Origin: Cyclobacterium marinum DSM 745
Lineage (GTDB): Bacteria; Bacteroidota; Bacteroidia; Cytophagales; Cyclobacteriaceae
Direction of reading: 5' to 3'
Length of the DNA: 64,000 nucleotides
Assembly (NCBI RefSeq): GCF_000222485.1
Contig: NC_015914.1
Location: 5,624,001 to 5,688,000 of the forward strand
In this document: piece by piece, positions 37,635 to 46,197 of the stretch
How the letters are laid out: every line of letters begins with the position of its first letter
How positions within the stretch are numbered: the stretch's first letter is position 1
Notes under the pieces: generated by a model
What the model was told of the DNA's origin: nothing
Databases searched by the model: none
What the model saw: only the letters and a program-made list of their open reading frames with translations
Position numbers and translations under genes: made by a program

Positions 37635-40007
37635 TTAATTAGGAATTTTATTAAGGGTATACCAGGCCTCTGAAGACCACAATGCATTACCATTTGTACT
37701 TTTTAGGTCAACTGGTAAATTAAAATAGACCACATGGTTTTCTTTTAACCCATCAATTTTCAGGTCTATCTTCATCCCATCATCGGCCAACAACACTTCT
37801 TGGGGTTTTAATGTTACCAAATCCAATTTAGGCCCTCCATAGGCAGCCGTCGCTTCATACCTATATTGTTGTAGAACCATTTTATCTATTACAGTATCAA
37901 AATTTTTCTGATCCAAAGCTTCTGTAAACTCTATTTCAAATCCCTCCGGTTTGGCTTTAATGGACAACATTTCAAAAGTACTTTTACCATTGTAGCTAAT
38001 TTTCTCCAAACCATATTGATTTTCTTTCCAACTCCAGCCACCTACCATTCCCACTTCACCTACATACAAAGCGCCATCGGGTCCCCAAACTAGTCGATTA
38101 ACCCCGGCACTGAATCCTTGTGAAAATCTAAACACAGCTCCTTGGTATTGTCCATCCACCATCTCTAGGAAATCACGTTTGATACCTCCATTGCTAACAT
38201 CTCCATGTAACAATTGGCCTTTATAAGGACCGTCTTTCATAAGTATGGGTTCAGAAGGTGAATTTCCTATCTCATTATCTGGTAACCAAATAGCTGGGGG
38301 GCTGGCCTTAGGCGGATTTTCTTCTTCTTCCTCGGATAAACCCCAAGCCATTCCGTTATAGTTGCCCTTTTGAACATGTATTAATTTATTCGCAGGCAAC
38401 CATTGTCCTTGATTATCAGTAAGAAACAATTGATCATTCGGTCCCACGCCTATTCCATTGGGGGTTCTTAAACCATAATCAAGTCTTTCAATGCTCCCAT
38501 CCTTACTGATTTTCAGTGTTCTCCCTCGATCCGGAAGCTGCCTTTCGGTGGACAGTAGTCGCATGGCCATTGATAAAGTAATATAAAAATGTTCCTTTTG
38601 ATAAACCAGGCCGAAAGCAAATTCGTGGAAATCGTCCCTCACTCCCCACCCATCACAGATAACCTTGTATTCATCCATTACCCCATCTCCATCATGGTCA
38701 ATCAGCTTGGTGAGCTCATGTTTTTGAAGCACATAGATTTCTCCATCTACCACTTCCACTCCTAGGGGTTCGGCTAAGCCAGAAGCAATCCGTTGGATTT
38801 TAATCTTTTTTGGGTCAGGTCCCGTTACCCCTTCCATGGCATAAATTCCTCCGATAGAGTCCCAAGTACTTACAAGAAGTCTGCCGTCCGGTAAAAAAGC
38901 CAAACCTCCTACACGGGGCTGGAAATCATCATTATGTAAAACTGTTAAGTCATAACTTGGATGTACACCTTCTAATGGGGCGCCAAAACCGGGTTTTAAG
39001 GGCAAGGGATCCTCTTTAATTTTTCTAATTGATTTTGGCTTATTATTGGTAATAGATTTTTCTTCTCCCTTAGGTCTAAATGTAAAAACGTAATCTAGAA
39101 TGGTTGTTATTTCTTTTTCCTTTAAATCCGGATGTGGATTCATAGGGGTATTTCCCCATACACCTGATCCGCCATTTATTATTTTTCTTGTTAGAAGGCT
39201 GATATTGGCGGCATTTTTCTCATATCGAGTCGCGATTTGCTTGAAAGATGGCCCTACCATTGCATGCTCTTCCTCATGGCAAGTATAACAATCGCTGTTT
39301 TCCATCCATAAAATGCCCAAATGATCGTAACCCTCGGCTATAGCGGGTTTCTCTTGTTTGGAAACAGGCTGGAAATGATCTATAATAACCTCTTGGTCAG
39401 CGATTGAAATAAAATTTTCAGCATTAGATTCTTGATGTAAAATAACCTCTAAATCCTTTGATTTATTATTGACGGTAAATTTCCGCATAAATTCAATGGA
39501 ACCGTCTTCAGCCAGATTGAACTCAGGCTGTTCTTCAACATGAATTGCCTCACCGCTTGGCAATACCAAATCGAAGTTTAATGTAATTTGTTCATTTAAA
39601 ATTACATAACCCTTATACTTAACTTTCATGGAAACCGGAGCTCCATTTTTTTTCACTTGCCATTGATTGAAAAGCTTACCTTCTTCAAAATAAGGCAATC
39701 CCCAACTTGTTGGCTGAATATTTTTCTTATTGGTAAATACTGTACCTTCCTTGATCACCCCACCATTCCAAACCTTATATAACTCCCCTTTACCCAGATC
39801 GTATGCAGCAAAGTTCGCAGTATCAAAGGCGAGAGTAAGCATTCGAGGTTTTTTATCCAATACAGAACGAAAAGCCCAAGGATCCATGGAACGCATTTTA
39901 GCTTTGGAACTGGTATCTTTGCAAGAAGTGCTAATCAAAGAAAAAAGTAAAAGTACATAAAGCAACCAAGCATTCTTACTTTTTGATATGGAGGGTTTAG
40001 TGTTCAT
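37635..40007 (-). CDS. Cytochrome c / beta-propeller lipoprotein (sugar dehydrogenase-like)
   Basis: A 790-residue exported lipoprotein (leader ending LISTSC, cysteine 29). Residues 50-210 are a beta-rich domain; a class I cytochrome c follows, with heme motif CYTCH (C240, C243, H244) and a likely axial methionine in WGNTPMNPHPDL. From about 345 a six-bladed-type propeller, as in PVC-type membrane-bound dehydrogenases, contains GGLAFLPDGRLLVSTWDS, LIDHDGDGVMDEY, LRTPNGIGVGPNDQLFLTDN and LVWGPDGALYVGEVG. The domain order suggests oxidation of a sugar with electrons passed to the heme, but the propeller may only bind. It sits between a sulfatase and the enolase-family gene, with 9-base spacers on each side. 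Confidence 0.75.
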   Translation of the reverse strand: MNTKPSISKSKNAWLLYVLLLFSLISTSCKDTSSKAKMRSMDPWAFRSVLDKKPRMLTLAFDTANFAAYDLGKGELYKVWNGGVIKEGTVFTNKKNIQPTSWGLPYFEEGKLFNQWQVKKNGAPVSMKVKYKGYVILNEQITLNFDLVLPSGEAIHVEEQPEFNLAEDGSIEFMRKFTVNNKSKDLEVILHQESNAENFISIADQEVIIDHFQPVSKQEKPAIAEGYDHLGILWMENSDCYTCHEEEHAMVGPSFKQIATRYEKNAANISLLTRKIINGGSGVWGNTPMNPHPDLKEKEITTILDYVFTFRPKGEEKSITNNKPKSIRKIKEDPLPLKPGFGAPLEGVHPSYDLTVLHNDDFQPRVGGLAFLPDGRLLVSTWDSIGGIYAMEGVTGPDPKKIKIQRIASGLAEPLGVEVVDGEIYVLQKHELTKLIDHDGDGVMDEYKVICDGWGVRDDFHEFAFGLVYQKEHFYITLSMAMRLLSTERQLPDRGRTLKISKDGSIERLDYGLRTPNGIGVGPNDQLFLTDNQGQWLPANKLIHVQKGNYNGMAWGLSEEEEENPPKASPPAIWLPDNEIGNSPSEPILMKDGPYKGQLLHGDVSNGGIKRDFLEMVDGQYQGAVFRFSQGFSAGVNRLVWGPDGALYVGEVGMVGGWSWKENQYGLEKISYNGKSTFEMLSIKAKPEGFEIEFTEALDQKNFDTVIDKMVLQQYRYEATAAYGGPKLDLVTLKPQEVLLADDGMKIDLKIDGLKENHVVYFNLPVDLKSTNGNALWSSEAWYTLNKIPN

Positions 40008-40016
40008 TGTTTTTTC

Positions 40017-41462
40017 CTAAAACGGACCTTTTTCTGTAGTAATTAGTGCATTACTCCCCCCCGGCATTTCTCCTCTTTCTCTTTTTATGTCAAGTGCTTT
40101 GCCTGTTTCCGTATCGTACCAATCTTGAGTTAAGTTTTGGGGTACAGAATCATCTGTTTCAATGGACCATACTTCCAATGCTTTCCTCAATTGATCCAAT
40201 GCTTTGTTTTCACCTATTGGGGTAGCCTTATTCAATAATTGAAATTCATCATCAACTATGGCATAAAACTCTTCGTATGGACGGGGAGAGATAAAAATAT
40301 CTGCCTGTGCGGGATTTAATTTCCCTTGATCTCTAAGCTTTTTGAGGTCTGCATAGGAATTGCTGGAATTAGAGTCTGCAGGCCCGGGATTGGCATATTG
40401 AGCCCGGTTGTTTTTAATATAAAGATAATCTTTGGTCCGCACCATTCTTTCATGGGCTTCCTGATCATGCCAGTTGTGCTCAGCAAAAACGTAATTTCTA
40501 AAAGGTAAGTGAGGATTTTTCAGTACTGTTAAAAAGCTTTTTCCTTGAAAATTATCCGGAATTTCTACACCTGCTAATTGCAAGAAAGTTGGGGCAAGAT
40601 CTATACTACTAACCAATGCATCGGTAGTTAATCCCGCCTTCAATCCTTTAGGCCATTTAACCAATAAAGGAGATTTTATTCCTGAGTCAATTAATCTGGT
40701 TTTGCTTCTTGGAAAAGGCCTTCCATTATCAGACAAAATAAATAGTATGGTATTTTCTAATTGTCCCTGCCGTTCTAGTTCTTCCTCTACCAATCCAATA
40801 AAATGATCAAACCTTGTAATTTCATCATAATAATTGGCCAAGTCTTGCTTGGTGGCCTTACCATTTGCTAAATACGGTGGAACGATGACCTCTTCCGGAT
40901 TATGTGCTCCTGAAAAATCATTTTCAGCCCAAGGTCTATGGGCATCCAAGGCCGCTAACCATAAGAAAAAAGGCTTGCCTTTGGGTCTTTCTTTTAAAAG
41001 GGGGACCCAGTAATCTTCTCCACCCAGACCTATTTGAGGTTTTTTATCATAAATAACGTCAAAACCTTTACGTGGCACGGGCCCCATGTGCCATTTCCCT
41101 GACTGTCCCGTAAAATATCCTGCTTCCTTTAATAATTCAGGGAAGGTAAGTATTTGCTCAGGCATGGCTGTATGGAGTTCCGCTGCTCCGGTATTGTGTG
41201 GGTACCTTCCTGAAATAATGCTACTTCTACTTGGACTGCATGAACTAGTAGTTAGAAAAAAATTGGAAAATCTCACTCCTTCCGTGGCGATTCTATCGGT
41301 TATCGGAGTTACAGCAATTTCATTGCCATAGCTGCCTAAATCCTCATAACCAATATCATCGGCAATTATCATGATAATGTTGGGACGATTATCTTGGGCA
41401 TAAATTGAAGTATTAGTGGCTAATAAAGCCATTAATACTAGGGTAAAGCTAACTGATTTCAT
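40017..41462 (-). CDS. Sulfatase (S1 type), CSPSR active site
   Basis: Exported type I sulfatase of 481 residues. Signal peptide cleavage is near IYAQ (23). The formylglycine motif is CSPSR with C75, in FLTTSSCSPSRSSIISGR; the first metal-binding aspartates are in IIADDIGYEDLG and the second metal block is FILSDNGRPFP. The segment GQSGKWHMGPV supplies the usual lysine and histidine. It should remove sulfate esters from a glycan in the periplasm. Its start overlaps the preceding sulfatase stop by one base (TAATG). Confidence 0.93.
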   Translation of the reverse strand: MKSVSFTLVLMALLATNTSIYAQDNRPNIIMIIADDIGYEDLGSYGNEIAVTPITDRIATEGVRFSNFFLTTSSCSPSRSSIISGRYPHNTGAAELHTAMPEQILTFPELLKEAGYFTGQSGKWHMGPVPRKGFDVIYDKKPQIGLGGEDYWVPLLKERPKGKPFFLWLAALDAHRPWAENDFSGAHNPEEVIVPPYLANGKATKQDLANYYDEITRFDHFIGLVEEELERQGQLENTILFILSDNGRPFPRSKTRLIDSGIKSPLLVKWPKGLKAGLTTDALVSSIDLAPTFLQLAGVEIPDNFQGKSFLTVLKNPHLPFRNYVFAEHNWHDQEAHERMVRTKDYLYIKNNRAQYANPGPADSNSSNSYADLKKLRDQGKLNPAQADIFISPRPYEEFYAIVDDEFQLLNKATPIGENKALDQLRKALEVWSIETDDSVPQNLTQDWYDTETGKALDIKRERGEMPGGSNALITTEKGPF

Positions 41463-43039
41463 TATTCCTCTTTAAAATCTTTCTCATAATCACTATCATT
41501 TACCCAACCTGTTTTAAAGGGCTCTCCTTTCATATAACGATTGTAAAAGTCTCTTTGACTATCTTGGGCATATTGATAATTATCGAAAATGGCGCCATTG
41601 CCGGACATCCTAGGGTCCTTTTGGGCTTTTAATTGTCGAAACAATTCATCCTTAAGTCCTTCCTTAATATTTTGATATTCAGGATGCAAAGCCAGATTAT
41701 TCAAACCATAAGGGTCTTTCTTTCTATCATAGAGTTCTTCTGAGGGCCTTTTTCCAAAAGATAGGTTCCAATACTTGTACTCTCCTTCAATTCTTCTTTG
41801 ATTAAGAATCACTGTTTTGGTAGGGCTTCCATCCGTATTAAGGTATCCCGTTTCAGGGTTTCCTGCCGGCCACCGCTCAGTTTCAAAATTATGGATATAG
41901 GTATATTCTTCATTGACAATTCCGCGAATCGGGTAACCTTGATCATCCGGTCTGCCGATATCATGCCTTTCCTTTCCTATTAAAACTGCATTCTTACTTG
42001 GGTCAGTTTTACCTCCTTTTTCAGTTTCAAATATGGGTAAAAGGCTTTCTCCCGCAAATGCAGCCATGCCCGAACTGTCAAAATTAACCCGGCCCACTTC
42101 AAGAAACGTAGGTGAAAAATCTAGAAAGCTTACAAAGTCATCAATCACCCTACCTGGGTTTTTAATACCCTCGCCCCACCTAATGGCCAGGGGAAGGTGG
42201 TTTGAATACTCATATCCTTGACCCTTCACCCTTGGAAAAGGCATTCCATTGTCTGCTGTAACCACAATCAAGGTGTTTTCAAGCATCCCTCTCTTTTCAA
42301 GTGTTGCCAGCATTTTCACCAAATGTTGGTCAAAATATTCAGTTTCATAAGCATAATCTAAAAGGTCATTTCTGATAGAATCAGTATCCGGCCAAAAAGG
42401 TGGTACTTGATCAATCATATCTATGGTTTTCCCTCCAAGGGAAGCTCCTGTTCCATAAGTATAAGCCCTATGGGGCTCAAATGATCCATACCAAAAATAA
42501 AATGGCTCTTCTTCCGGCTTCTCATCCAGAAACATCTCAAAATTAGCCGCATAATCTATCGGACTAATCGAAGGAGTTGGTGCCTCCATTTTAAGATCAC
42601 TAAACCTTTTACCCGTAAGCTCTCTTTCACCGGCATCTCCGGGAGCCCATCCTTTTCCAGTATACCCGGTGAAATAACCATTGTTTCCCAAAACTTCTAC
42701 ATGGGATAAGAATTTTTCGGGGAAAAAAGGCACATGGTTGGCAGCCTCTTCCAATTGCCAGGAATTTCTTCCTGTGATAATAATAGAGCGGGAAGGAGAG
42801 CATTTGGCATTGGGAGTATATGCCCTCGTAAACAATAAGCCTTCCTTTGCCACCCTGTCAAATCCGGGTGTTTTAATCCAATCTGTACCGTAAGCCCCTG
42901 TATGTGGATAAGACAAATCATCTGCTATTACAAATAAGATATTGGGAACTGGTTTTTCCTCTTCTTGCTGTTTACAAGAAAAAAAACAAGTACAAATAAA
43001 CACTACTACCAAAAACCTAATACTTATGTGTATAGACAT
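41462..43039 (-). CDS. Sulfatase (S1 type) lipoprotein, CSPSR active site
   Basis: Sulfatase of 525 residues with a lipoprotein-type leader ending CFFSC (cysteine 22). The motif CSPSR has its formylglycine cysteine at 80. The metal residues lie in FVIADDLSYPHTGAYG and VVTADNGMPFPR. The C-terminal half (LYDRKKDPYGLNNLALHPEY) is typical of S1 enzymes in Bacteroidota loci. It lies 10 bases after the formylglycine-generating-enzyme gene, which should activate it, and is coupled to the next sulfatase. Its target sulfate position is not predictable by eye. Confidence 0.92.
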   Translation of the reverse strand: MSIHISIRFLVVVFICTCFFSCKQQEEEKPVPNILFVIADDLSYPHTGAYGTDWIKTPGFDRVAKEGLLFTRAYTPNAKCSPSRSIIITGRNSWQLEEAANHVPFFPEKFLSHVEVLGNNGYFTGYTGKGWAPGDAGERELTGKRFSDLKMEAPTPSISPIDYAANFEMFLDEKPEEEPFYFWYGSFEPHRAYTYGTGASLGGKTIDMIDQVPPFWPDTDSIRNDLLDYAYETEYFDQHLVKMLATLEKRGMLENTLIVVTADNGMPFPRVKGQGYEYSNHLPLAIRWGEGIKNPGRVIDDFVSFLDFSPTFLEVGRVNFDSSGMAAFAGESLLPIFETEKGGKTDPSKNAVLIGKERHDIGRPDDQGYPIRGIVNEEYTYIHNFETERWPAGNPETGYLNTDGSPTKTVILNQRRIEGEYKYWNLSFGKRPSEELYDRKKDPYGLNNLALHPEYQNIKEGLKDELFRQLKAQKDPRMSGNGAIFDNYQYAQDSQRDFYNRYMKGEPFKTGWVNDSDYEKDFKEE

Positions 43040-43049
43040 ATTTTTTTGT

Positions 43050-44186
43050 TTATTTTGAGCTAACGCACCTAAAACCGGTATGTTCTAAGCCTGTATCTGC
43101 TGAAGATTTCATTTTACCACTTACCCTATAGCCCTCGCAATAGGACACATTACATAAAAAGGAGCCACCTTTCACTACCTTTTTAGGAACAGTTGGTTCT
43201 TGTGGGTCATAACTATCCTTTGGACCTTGAGGGTTAATAGCTACTTCATCAGTAATTCTTTCATAATAATCCTCCCTGTACCAGTCATTGGTCCACTCCC
43301 ATACGTTACCCGCCATGTCATACAATCCATAACCATTTGGTTCAAAAGATTTAACTGGAGCCAACCCTTGGAAACCATCTTCTGCTTTATCCGTCACAGG
43401 AAAATCCCCTTGCCATATATTGGCCATAAAGCCATTCTTTTCTACAGGATCATTTCCCCAAGGGAAAGATTTGTCTTCTAATCCACCTTTGGCAGCATAC
43501 TCCCATTCTGCTTCAGTTGGCAATCTTTTTCCGGCCCATTTTGCATAAGCCACTGCATCATCCCAAGCAACATGTACCACCGGGTAATTTTCTTTTCCTT
43601 CTATACTACTTCCAGGTCCTTGAGGCATTCTCCAATTGGCACCGGGGGTCCACTCCCACCATTGGGCAGCATTATTTAGTGGAACCGGTTGATTAGGTGA
43701 TCGAAATGTCAAAGAGGCCGCCACAAGGACTTCATCCGGCGGTTTGGGAGTTCCCGGAGGCAATTGTTTTTTAATTTCTTCCCAGTCTGGTTTCTTTTCA
43801 GCAATGGTAACATATCCGGTAGCCGCTACAAAAGCTGCAAACTGGGCATTGGTCACTTCAGTCTCATCTATCCAAAAACCATCTACTTTGGCCTTATGAG
43901 CCGGTAATTCATCTCTTCTACCTCGGTCGTCCGTGGAACCTCGGGTAAATTCTCCTCCCTCAATCCAAACCATGCCTTCATGAGAAACAGGTGCATCTCG
44001 CTCTTCTATACTACTCTCCGCTGTATTCGCTCCTGAGGTGCTAAATCTATCCGGAATATTTTCATGACATGAAGCAATTTCATCAACTTTATCCTCCACT
44101 ACTTCTTTGTTGTTGGAGGAAGTACATGCGTATTGACTTAAGATCACTAGTCCTATTAAGGACATAAATTTTAATCGATTGAACAT
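43050..44186 (-). CDS. Exported formylglycine-generating enzyme (SUMF1-like)
   Basis: Formylglycine-generating enzyme family protein, 378 residues, with a hydrophobic leader ending SQYAC (relaxed lipobox). The FGE-sulfatase domain begins MVWIEGGEFTRGS and includes WIDETEVTNAQFAAFV, RLPTEAEWEYAAKGG, PWGND and AGNVWEWTNDW. The catalytic pair is present: C345 and C350 in GGSFLCNVSYCEGYR, with the same spacing as C336/C341 of human SUMF1. Many Bacteroidota relatives (GldJ/GldK type) lack this pair, so this one is likely active. It would oxidise the cysteine of the adjacent sulfatases in a copper- and oxygen-dependent way, outside the cytoplasm. Confidence 0.9.
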   Translation of the reverse strand: MFNRLKFMSLIGLVILSQYACTSSNNKEVVEDKVDEIASCHENIPDRFSTSGANTAESSIEERDAPVSHEGMVWIEGGEFTRGSTDDRGRRDELPAHKAKVDGFWIDETEVTNAQFAAFVAATGYVTIAEKKPDWEEIKKQLPPGTPKPPDEVLVAASLTFRSPNQPVPLNNAAQWWEWTPGANWRMPQGPGSSIEGKENYPVVHVAWDDAVAYAKWAGKRLPTEAEWEYAAKGGLEDKSFPWGNDPVEKNGFMANIWQGDFPVTDKAEDGFQGLAPVKSFEPNGYGLYDMAGNVWEWTNDWYREDYYERITDEVAINPQGPKDSYDPQEPTVPKKVVKGGSFLCNVSYCEGYRVSGKMKSSADTGLEHTGFRCVSSK

Positions 44187-44294
44187 TTTTTGGTAATTAA
44201 ATTAAATCAACTTACAATTTAAAGAAGTTAGGTACAAACACCTATTCTTGGTCATAAAATTTGATGAATGCACTATTTATCATTTAGGAAGTGT

Positions 44295-46190
44295 TCACCA
44301 GGTTCCATCAAGGTACTTTAACCTACGAATGACCTCTTCATTTTCCGCCAATAGCTGTAAGTTATCTGAATTAAAGTTGGTTCCATAAAGGGTGTGATCC
44401 TTAAAGTACACCAAGGTATTCAAGGCAATCAAATTTGCTACAGGATCTTTTGATTGATTTAGCCATTCGATCAACGCAGGCATGGGGTTAGTTGCCCCTA
44501 CTCTGCCCGAAAGTGTAATGGCACTCAATTGGACGATGGGAACAGCTTCGTTTTTAAAATCCGGAAACTTATGGTAATCCGGCTCTACTTCTTCGCCAAA
44601 TGTACATGCCACGGAATATGCCCAATACTTTTCCAATTCGTCCCCATCCTGAACCATTTCAAGAACATTATCCTTTACTTTCATCCAATCCTCTGTGGCC
44701 CAATCGGCTATTTCAATAAGCTGCTTAATTTTATCATGATGCTTTATTCCAAAGGCAACCGGATCACCCAAGGCGCGATTCACCAAAATATTTTCCGGAA
44801 AAAATCCAAGATCATTTTTTTCCATCATCCATGTGTTGAGTCGATCTCGGAGTTCTTTTAAAACCTCCTTCTCTTCACCGGCCAAATTATTGATTTCATA
44901 AGGATCGTCTTCCAAATTGTATAACCTCTCTACAGGCTTTTCTCTAAAAAATGCAGCTTGTTCAGTATTCAATTGTCCTTCTTTATAAAGATCTTTCCAA
45001 GAGGCAAAAGCCATCATTTTATAGCGATAATTGTTTTGCAAACCGTCAGGATAATAAGGCTGGTAACTACGAATATACTTCCATTTCCCTTTTCTAATCG
45101 ATCGTAGCATCTCATATTTTTCATCAAAGCGATCTGCATGCCCATAGGTCTCGTCTCTGCTTTCTAGGTTAGCTTTCTTTAGCCCCTGACCCAGAAAGGG
45201 ACTACCATCCATTTGTTCTGGAACTTCTAGCCCTGCTAAATGCAATACTGTGGGCGCAAAATCTATGAAACTTACAAATGCCTGTGGCTTTTCCTTTGGT
45301 TTATAAGGAGACAAATGTTTATAATTTTCAGGAATTCTCACCACCAAAGGAACGTTTAAACCTGTTTCAAAGAGGTACCCTTTACTTCCTGGTAAAACGC
45401 CTCCATGATCACCAAAATAGAAAATAAAAGTATTTTCAAGCTCTCCTGAAACTGCCAATTCATCAATTTTCTTTCCTATCCAAGCATCAATTTCTCTGAT
45501 TTTATCTCGATGATAAGCAACTGTATACCTGAACAAAGGGGTATTCGGAAACTGGGGAAAAAGAAATACTTGCGCAGGATCATCCGTAACTTTATGATTT
45601 GCCATTACATCATTAGAAAAATGCAGCCTACTTTCATGGCTTTCATGGAATGTTTCTTGATGAAAAAATGGTTGATTTTTTTCCGGTCTATTTTGCCATG
45701 TGGCTTTGTTTGAGGAATTGTCCCAAACATTCTCATTTTCTACTGCATTGTAATCTTTCTTATAATTATTGGTGGTATAATAACCCGCCTTCCTAAGATA
45801 TGCTGGGAACATTTCCAAGCCTTCAGGCATTGGGGCCAGTTTAATTTTCCGGTGTAGGTACATTCCTGTCCTAGTGGTAAGCGTCCCCGAAATAAGTGTG
45901 CTTCGTGCTACTGAACAAACCGGGGCATTAGAAAATGCATTGGGATAAAGCAGCCCTGATTGAAGCATCTTTTCAATATTTGGCGTTTCCACACCATTGG
46001 GATCAAATAGCTTCATAAAGTGCTTGGAATTGTCTTCGGAAATAAGGAAGACAATGTTAGGTTTGTCCCTCTTTGCTTTCACCTGGCCTAAGACTTCCCC
46101 AGCAACACTAAACATAACAATAGAACAACAAATCACAAAGCGGCCTATACTTACAGTGTTCTTCTTTAAAAAATTCAATATAATCATCAT
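44295..46190 (-). CDS. Sulfatase (S1 type) with variant CSVAR motif
   Basis: Sulfatase of 631 residues, with a leader (residues 11-35) ending near GEVLGQ. The candidate formylglycine cysteine is C92 in the motif CSVAR, where valine replaces the usual proline or alanine at position 3 of C-x-P/A-x-R. The first metal block is also variant: LISEDNSKHFMKLF instead of ADDxGxxD. The second metal block FYFGDHGGVLPGSKGYLFETG is intact. The C-terminal 150 residues form an extra helical region beyond the normal sulfatase end. It may belong to an N-sulfoglucosamine sulfohydrolase-like subgroup. It starts 7 bases after the lyase-like gene. Confidence 0.85.
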   Translation of the reverse strand: MMIILNFLKKNTVSIGRFVICCSIVMFSVAGEVLGQVKAKRDKPNIVFLISEDNSKHFMKLFDPNGVETPNIEKMLQSGLLYPNAFSNAPVCSVARSTLISGTLTTRTGMYLHRKIKLAPMPEGLEMFPAYLRKAGYYTTNNYKKDYNAVENENVWDNSSNKATWQNRPEKNQPFFHQETFHESHESRLHFSNDVMANHKVTDDPAQVFLFPQFPNTPLFRYTVAYHRDKIREIDAWIGKKIDELAVSGELENTFIFYFGDHGGVLPGSKGYLFETGLNVPLVVRIPENYKHLSPYKPKEKPQAFVSFIDFAPTVLHLAGLEVPEQMDGSPFLGQGLKKANLESRDETYGHADRFDEKYEMLRSIRKGKWKYIRSYQPYYPDGLQNNYRYKMMAFASWKDLYKEGQLNTEQAAFFREKPVERLYNLEDDPYEINNLAGEEKEVLKELRDRLNTWMMEKNDLGFFPENILVNRALGDPVAFGIKHHDKIKQLIEIADWATEDWMKVKDNVLEMVQDGDELEKYWAYSVACTFGEEVEPDYHKFPDFKNEAVPIVQLSAITLSGRVGATNPMPALIEWLNQSKDPVANLIALNTLVYFKDHTLYGTNFNSDNLQLLAENEEVIRRLKYLDGTW

Positions 46191-46197
46191 GTTCGTA

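Noticed and set aside
43050..44186. GldJ/GldK gliding lipoprotein instead of FGE
   Set aside because: Those relatives lack the paired catalytic cysteines, whereas C345 and C350 are present here and sulfatase genes flank the gene.
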